This document shows positions 4,640 through 5,682 of a DNA stretch of 5,682 nucleotides, in pieces. The stretch spans positions 1-5,682 of the forward strand of contig CADBSQ010000162.1 in assembly GCA_902797415.1 (NCBI GenBank), read 5' to 3'. Position numbers and translations under genes: made by a program. Each line of letters starts with the position of its first letter. The stretch's first letter is position 1. The notes beneath the pieces are model-generated. The model saw only the letters and a program-made list of their open reading frames with translations, had not been told where the DNA came from and searched no databases. The stretch comes from an uncultured Erysipelotrichaceae bacterium (GTDB lineage Bacteria > Bacillota_I > Bacilli_A > RF39 > UBA660).

Positions 4640-5682
4640 ATGAAAAAAATCACAAAAAGAAAAGGGTTTACGCTAATTGAATTACTTGCTGTTATAGCAA
4701 TAATTAGTTTAATTTCAGTTATTATAATACCAAATATAACTAAAACAAGCATTAGAACTAAGGAAAATCTATATAAGACAAAAGTAAAAAGTATAGTTAA
4801 AGCTAAAAAGATGTGTGAGCAAGATGGTGAAGAAGATTGTGATGTAATCGGCGTTTTATTAGCTAAAAAGTATCTTGTGGGAGATAATGGCTCAAATTGT
4901 AATGGAAATTGTTTAAAAAATCCTGTGGATGGAACATATATGGATAATTGTTTTGTTATTTATAATGACATTTCTTGCAGCAATAGAGCAGAAAATGTTG
5001 TAAATAAAATCAAAAATATTGTAAAAGATGAACCTGATGATACTCTTGATGTAATAACAAAACCAGCCCCAGAGGGAGCAACATGTACAAATACACTTGC
5101 ATATGATGGTACAAGCGACAATAACCTAAGATATGTAGGAGCAAATCCATGTAATTATGTTTCGTTTAATAATGAATTATGGAGAATCATAGGAGTCATG
5201 AACAATATAGATGATGGAACAGGAAACTTGGAAACAAGAATAAAACTAATAAGAAATGAATCACTAGGAGATTATTCATGGGACACATCAGAATCAAGTG
5301 TAGAATACAACTACGGAAACGGAGTAAATGATTGGACGCAGGCAGATTTAAATAACGAATTAAACGGGGATTATTTAGATACAACATTAACAGCAAACAC
5401 AAACTGGTATAATGGAAGAAATAATCAAAAAACAGCAGAATACGATTATACAAAGGGATTATCAGCTGCAGCCCAAGAATTAATAGGAGATGCAAAATGG
5501 AACCTAGGAGGACGTAATTCAAGTGTAGCAACAGCAAGTAAATTTTATACTGCAGAGAGAGGAACAACAACATATTCAACATCATATACATGCTATGATG
5601 GAGCATGTCCAAGAGCGACCGAGTGGACAGGAAAGGTAGCATTAATGTATCCAAGTGACTACGGCTATGCCGTAGGAGGAAC
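4640..5682 (+). CDS. Pseudopilin-like surface protein with a WRIIGV-type extracellular domain (3' end outside window)
   Basis: The frame is open from ATG 4640 (AAGGAG nine bases upstream) to the edge: 347 codons and still running. Residues 1-9 are a basic prepilin leader, followed by the type III/IV methylation motif G9-FTLIELLAVIAIISLIS with Glu at +5 (E14), which a prepilin peptidase would cut after G9. Residues 10-30 form the hydrophobic helix. Residues 31-125 resemble a ComGC-like pilin body (KKYLVGD, KNPVDGTYMDNCFVIYND) with six cysteines (59, 67, 87, 91, 104, 113). A polar linker (KDEPDDTLDVITKPAPEGATC) leads to a large domain from about 149: RYVGANPCNYVSF, ELWRIIGVMN, RIKLIRNESLGDYSWD, NDWTQADLNNELNGDYL, WYNGRN, EWTGKVALMYPSDYGYAVGG, with Cys 149, 171, 318, 323. 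I know this domain as common in predicted surface proteins of uncultured gut Firmicutes; its function is unknown to me. The domain's codons (GGA, ACA, ATA, GCA) differ from those of upstream genes. Confidence 0.85.
   Translation, partial: MKKITKRKGFTLIELLAVIAIISLISVIIIPNITKTSIRTKENLYKTKVKSIVKAKKMCEQDGEEDCDVIGVLLAKKYLVGDNGSNCNGNCLKNPVDGTYMDNCFVIYNDISCSNRAENVVNKIKNIVKDEPDDTLDVITKPAPEGATCTNTLAYDGTSDNNLRYVGANPCNYVSFNNELWRIIGVMNNIDDGTGNLETRIKLIRNESLGDYSWDTSESSVEYNYGNGVNDWTQADLNNELNGDYLDTTLTANTNWYNGRNNQKTAEYDYTKGLSAAAQELIGDAKWNLGGRNSSVATASKFYTAERGTTTYSTSYTCYDGACPRATEWTGKVALMYPSDYGYAVGG

Noticed and set aside
5196..5654. 152-residue open frame on the - strand, rich in Leu
   Set aside because: It is a mirror of the GGA/ACA/ATA codon bias of the pilin-like gene on the other strand; it has no ribosome binding site and low-complexity composition.
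5090..5682. Diversity-generating retroelement variable region in the pilin-like gene
   Set aside because: AAC/AAT codons are frequent, but there is no template repeat, no reverse transcriptase and no recognisable variable-region end in the window.

Overview
The window reads as a chromosomal stretch of a low-GC Bacillota with a small, AT-rich genome. Reasons: AT-rich codons throughout, strong AGGAG-type ribosome binding sites, tight gene packing (an ATGA overlap), a bacterial-code gene set in which every visible Trp is TGG and no gene has an internal TGA, and a peptidoglycan lipid-carrier phosphatase (so not a wall-less Mollicute). The pilin-like protein with a 'WRIIGV' domain at the right end is a type I associate with uncultured gut Bacilli/Erysipelotrichia-like lineages (RF39 and similar). 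That lineage guess is inference.

Left part (1-2070): a + strand operon of tyrS (3' end only), miaA (unusually short) and an unrecognised 212-residue protein, closed by a clear intrinsic terminator. The first two genes act on tRNA: charging of tRNA-Tyr, and prenylation of A37 in UNN-reading tRNAs, which include tRNA-Tyr.

Middle (2071-3111): the most notable part. A good promoter is followed by about 450 nt with no gene, whose two ends pair in a long imperfect helix, then a 172-residue four-helix membrane protein. The protein carries the sequence signature of OapA, the membrane partner of OLE RNA (Ornate, Large, Extremophilic), and the non-coding stretch sits exactly where OLE RNA sits relative to its partner gene. 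I call it a compact OLE RNA-OapA module. In Bacillus (Alkalihalobacillus) halodurans this ribonucleoprotein is membrane-bound and linked to cold, ethanol and Mg2+ stress.

Next (3112-3467): a small single-span membrane peptide of 55 residues, stopped by TAA, with the same frame continuing into a 26-codon remnant that resembles the C-terminal end of the surface-protein family found at the right edge. This looks like an internally deleted pseudogene or two abutting relics. A terminator for the opposite strand follows.

Right part (3490-5682): uppP/bacA on the - strand, diverging from a long pseudopilin-like gene on the + strand that runs off the window. About 345 bases between them hold the promoter of the pilin-like gene, an 18-bp perfect palindrome made of T7/A7 tracts, and some small hairpins. 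The pilin-like protein has a type IV prepilin leader, a cysteine-rich pilin-like body and a large extracellular domain whose codon choice differs visibly from the rest of the window.
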